Shown: one piece after another, positions 63,766 through 64,000 of the stretch | Position numbering within the stretch: position 1 is the stretch's first letter | Layout of the letters: the number at the start of each line of letters is the position of its first letter | Source of the DNA: Harmonia axyridis | Taxonomy: Eukaryota; Arthropoda; Insecta; Coleoptera; Coccinellidae | Assembly (NCBI RefSeq): GCF_914767665.1 | Contig: NC_059502.1 | Location: 42,705,812 to 42,769,811, forward strand | Length of the DNA: 64,000 nucleotides | Direction of reading: 5' to 3' | Made by a program: the position numbers and the translations under genes | Notes under the pieces: model-generated | Told to the model about the DNA's origin: nothing | What the model saw: the letters and a program-made list of their open reading frames with translations, nothing else | Database searches by the model: none

Positions 63766-64000
63766 ATAATAGCTACCTGCGTGTCATCCGAGTCCAAGAA
63801 AATCAACAATGTGGAATGGCTTACTTGGATAATTGTTCATTAAACAAAAAGAAGGGAATAAGAACAGTCCCTTATACCAAAGTGGTTTCCTTAGACACGC
63901 GTGTCAAGCTTTCGTCCCTGTGCAATACGATGAAAAGTGTTAGAATGAGAAACATTGAAGAAAATAACAAACGAATGAAATCAAAAACAGAAGTCAGTCG
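63766..64000 (+). repeat. Satellite array resumed after the P-type element
   Basis: The monomer broken at 56,022 continues here with ATAATAGCTACCTGCGTGTC and keeps the same orientation to the window end. So the array extends beyond the window. Confidence 0.97.

Overview
The window is eukaryotic and most likely from an insect nuclear genome. It contains a spliced THAP/P-type DNA transposon, an LTR retrotransposon of Ty3/Gypsy type, and short remnants that look like insect non-LTR tails. About 47.6 kb of the 64 kb is one satellite DNA. I see no host single-copy gene, no rRNA or tRNA gene, and nothing prokaryotic. The species cannot be named from this sequence.

Layout. (1) 1-27,827: about 100 head-to-tail copies of a 278-bp satellite monomer in one orientation. 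(2) At 27,825-27,827 the array flips to the opposite orientation and runs to 39,407. (3) 39,408-48,095: an LTR retrotransposon of 8,688 bp with 1,299-bp LTRs that differ at one base by eye, flanked by a GCGT target duplication inside a monomer. Its single large ORF joins gag, protease and the zinc finger of integrase in one frame; reverse transcriptase, most of RNase H and the integrase core are missing, so the copy is non-autonomous. (4) 48,096-56,022: the satellite resumes in the same orientation. (5) 56,023-63,765: a full-length P-superfamily transposon with 23-bp perfect terminal inverted repeats, an ATAATAG duplication and an apparently intact transposase gene on the minus strand, about 882 residues after splicing. 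(6) 63,766-64,000: the satellite resumes in mid-monomer.

The satellite has higher-order structure. Runs of variant monomers recur at 4-, 8-, 11-, 13-, 16- and 17-monomer spacings, the clearest being a 4,448-bp, 16-monomer unit present twice in tandem at about 18,530-27,426. Each monomer carries a HindIII site and usually two CACGTG or CACGTG-like palindromes. The retrotransposon target, the transposon target, one side of the inversion junction and a 6-bp deletion all fall within about 25 bp of the same place in the 278-bp monomer. This is the most unusual structural signal here.

The many 71-126 aa open frames in the satellite mostly begin at GTG or TTG, overlap on both strands, and change frame at each monomer because 278 is not a multiple of 3. 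I treat them as non-coding. All identities are by eye, without database search. The high-copy repeats and the inversion also need confirmation that the assembly is right.
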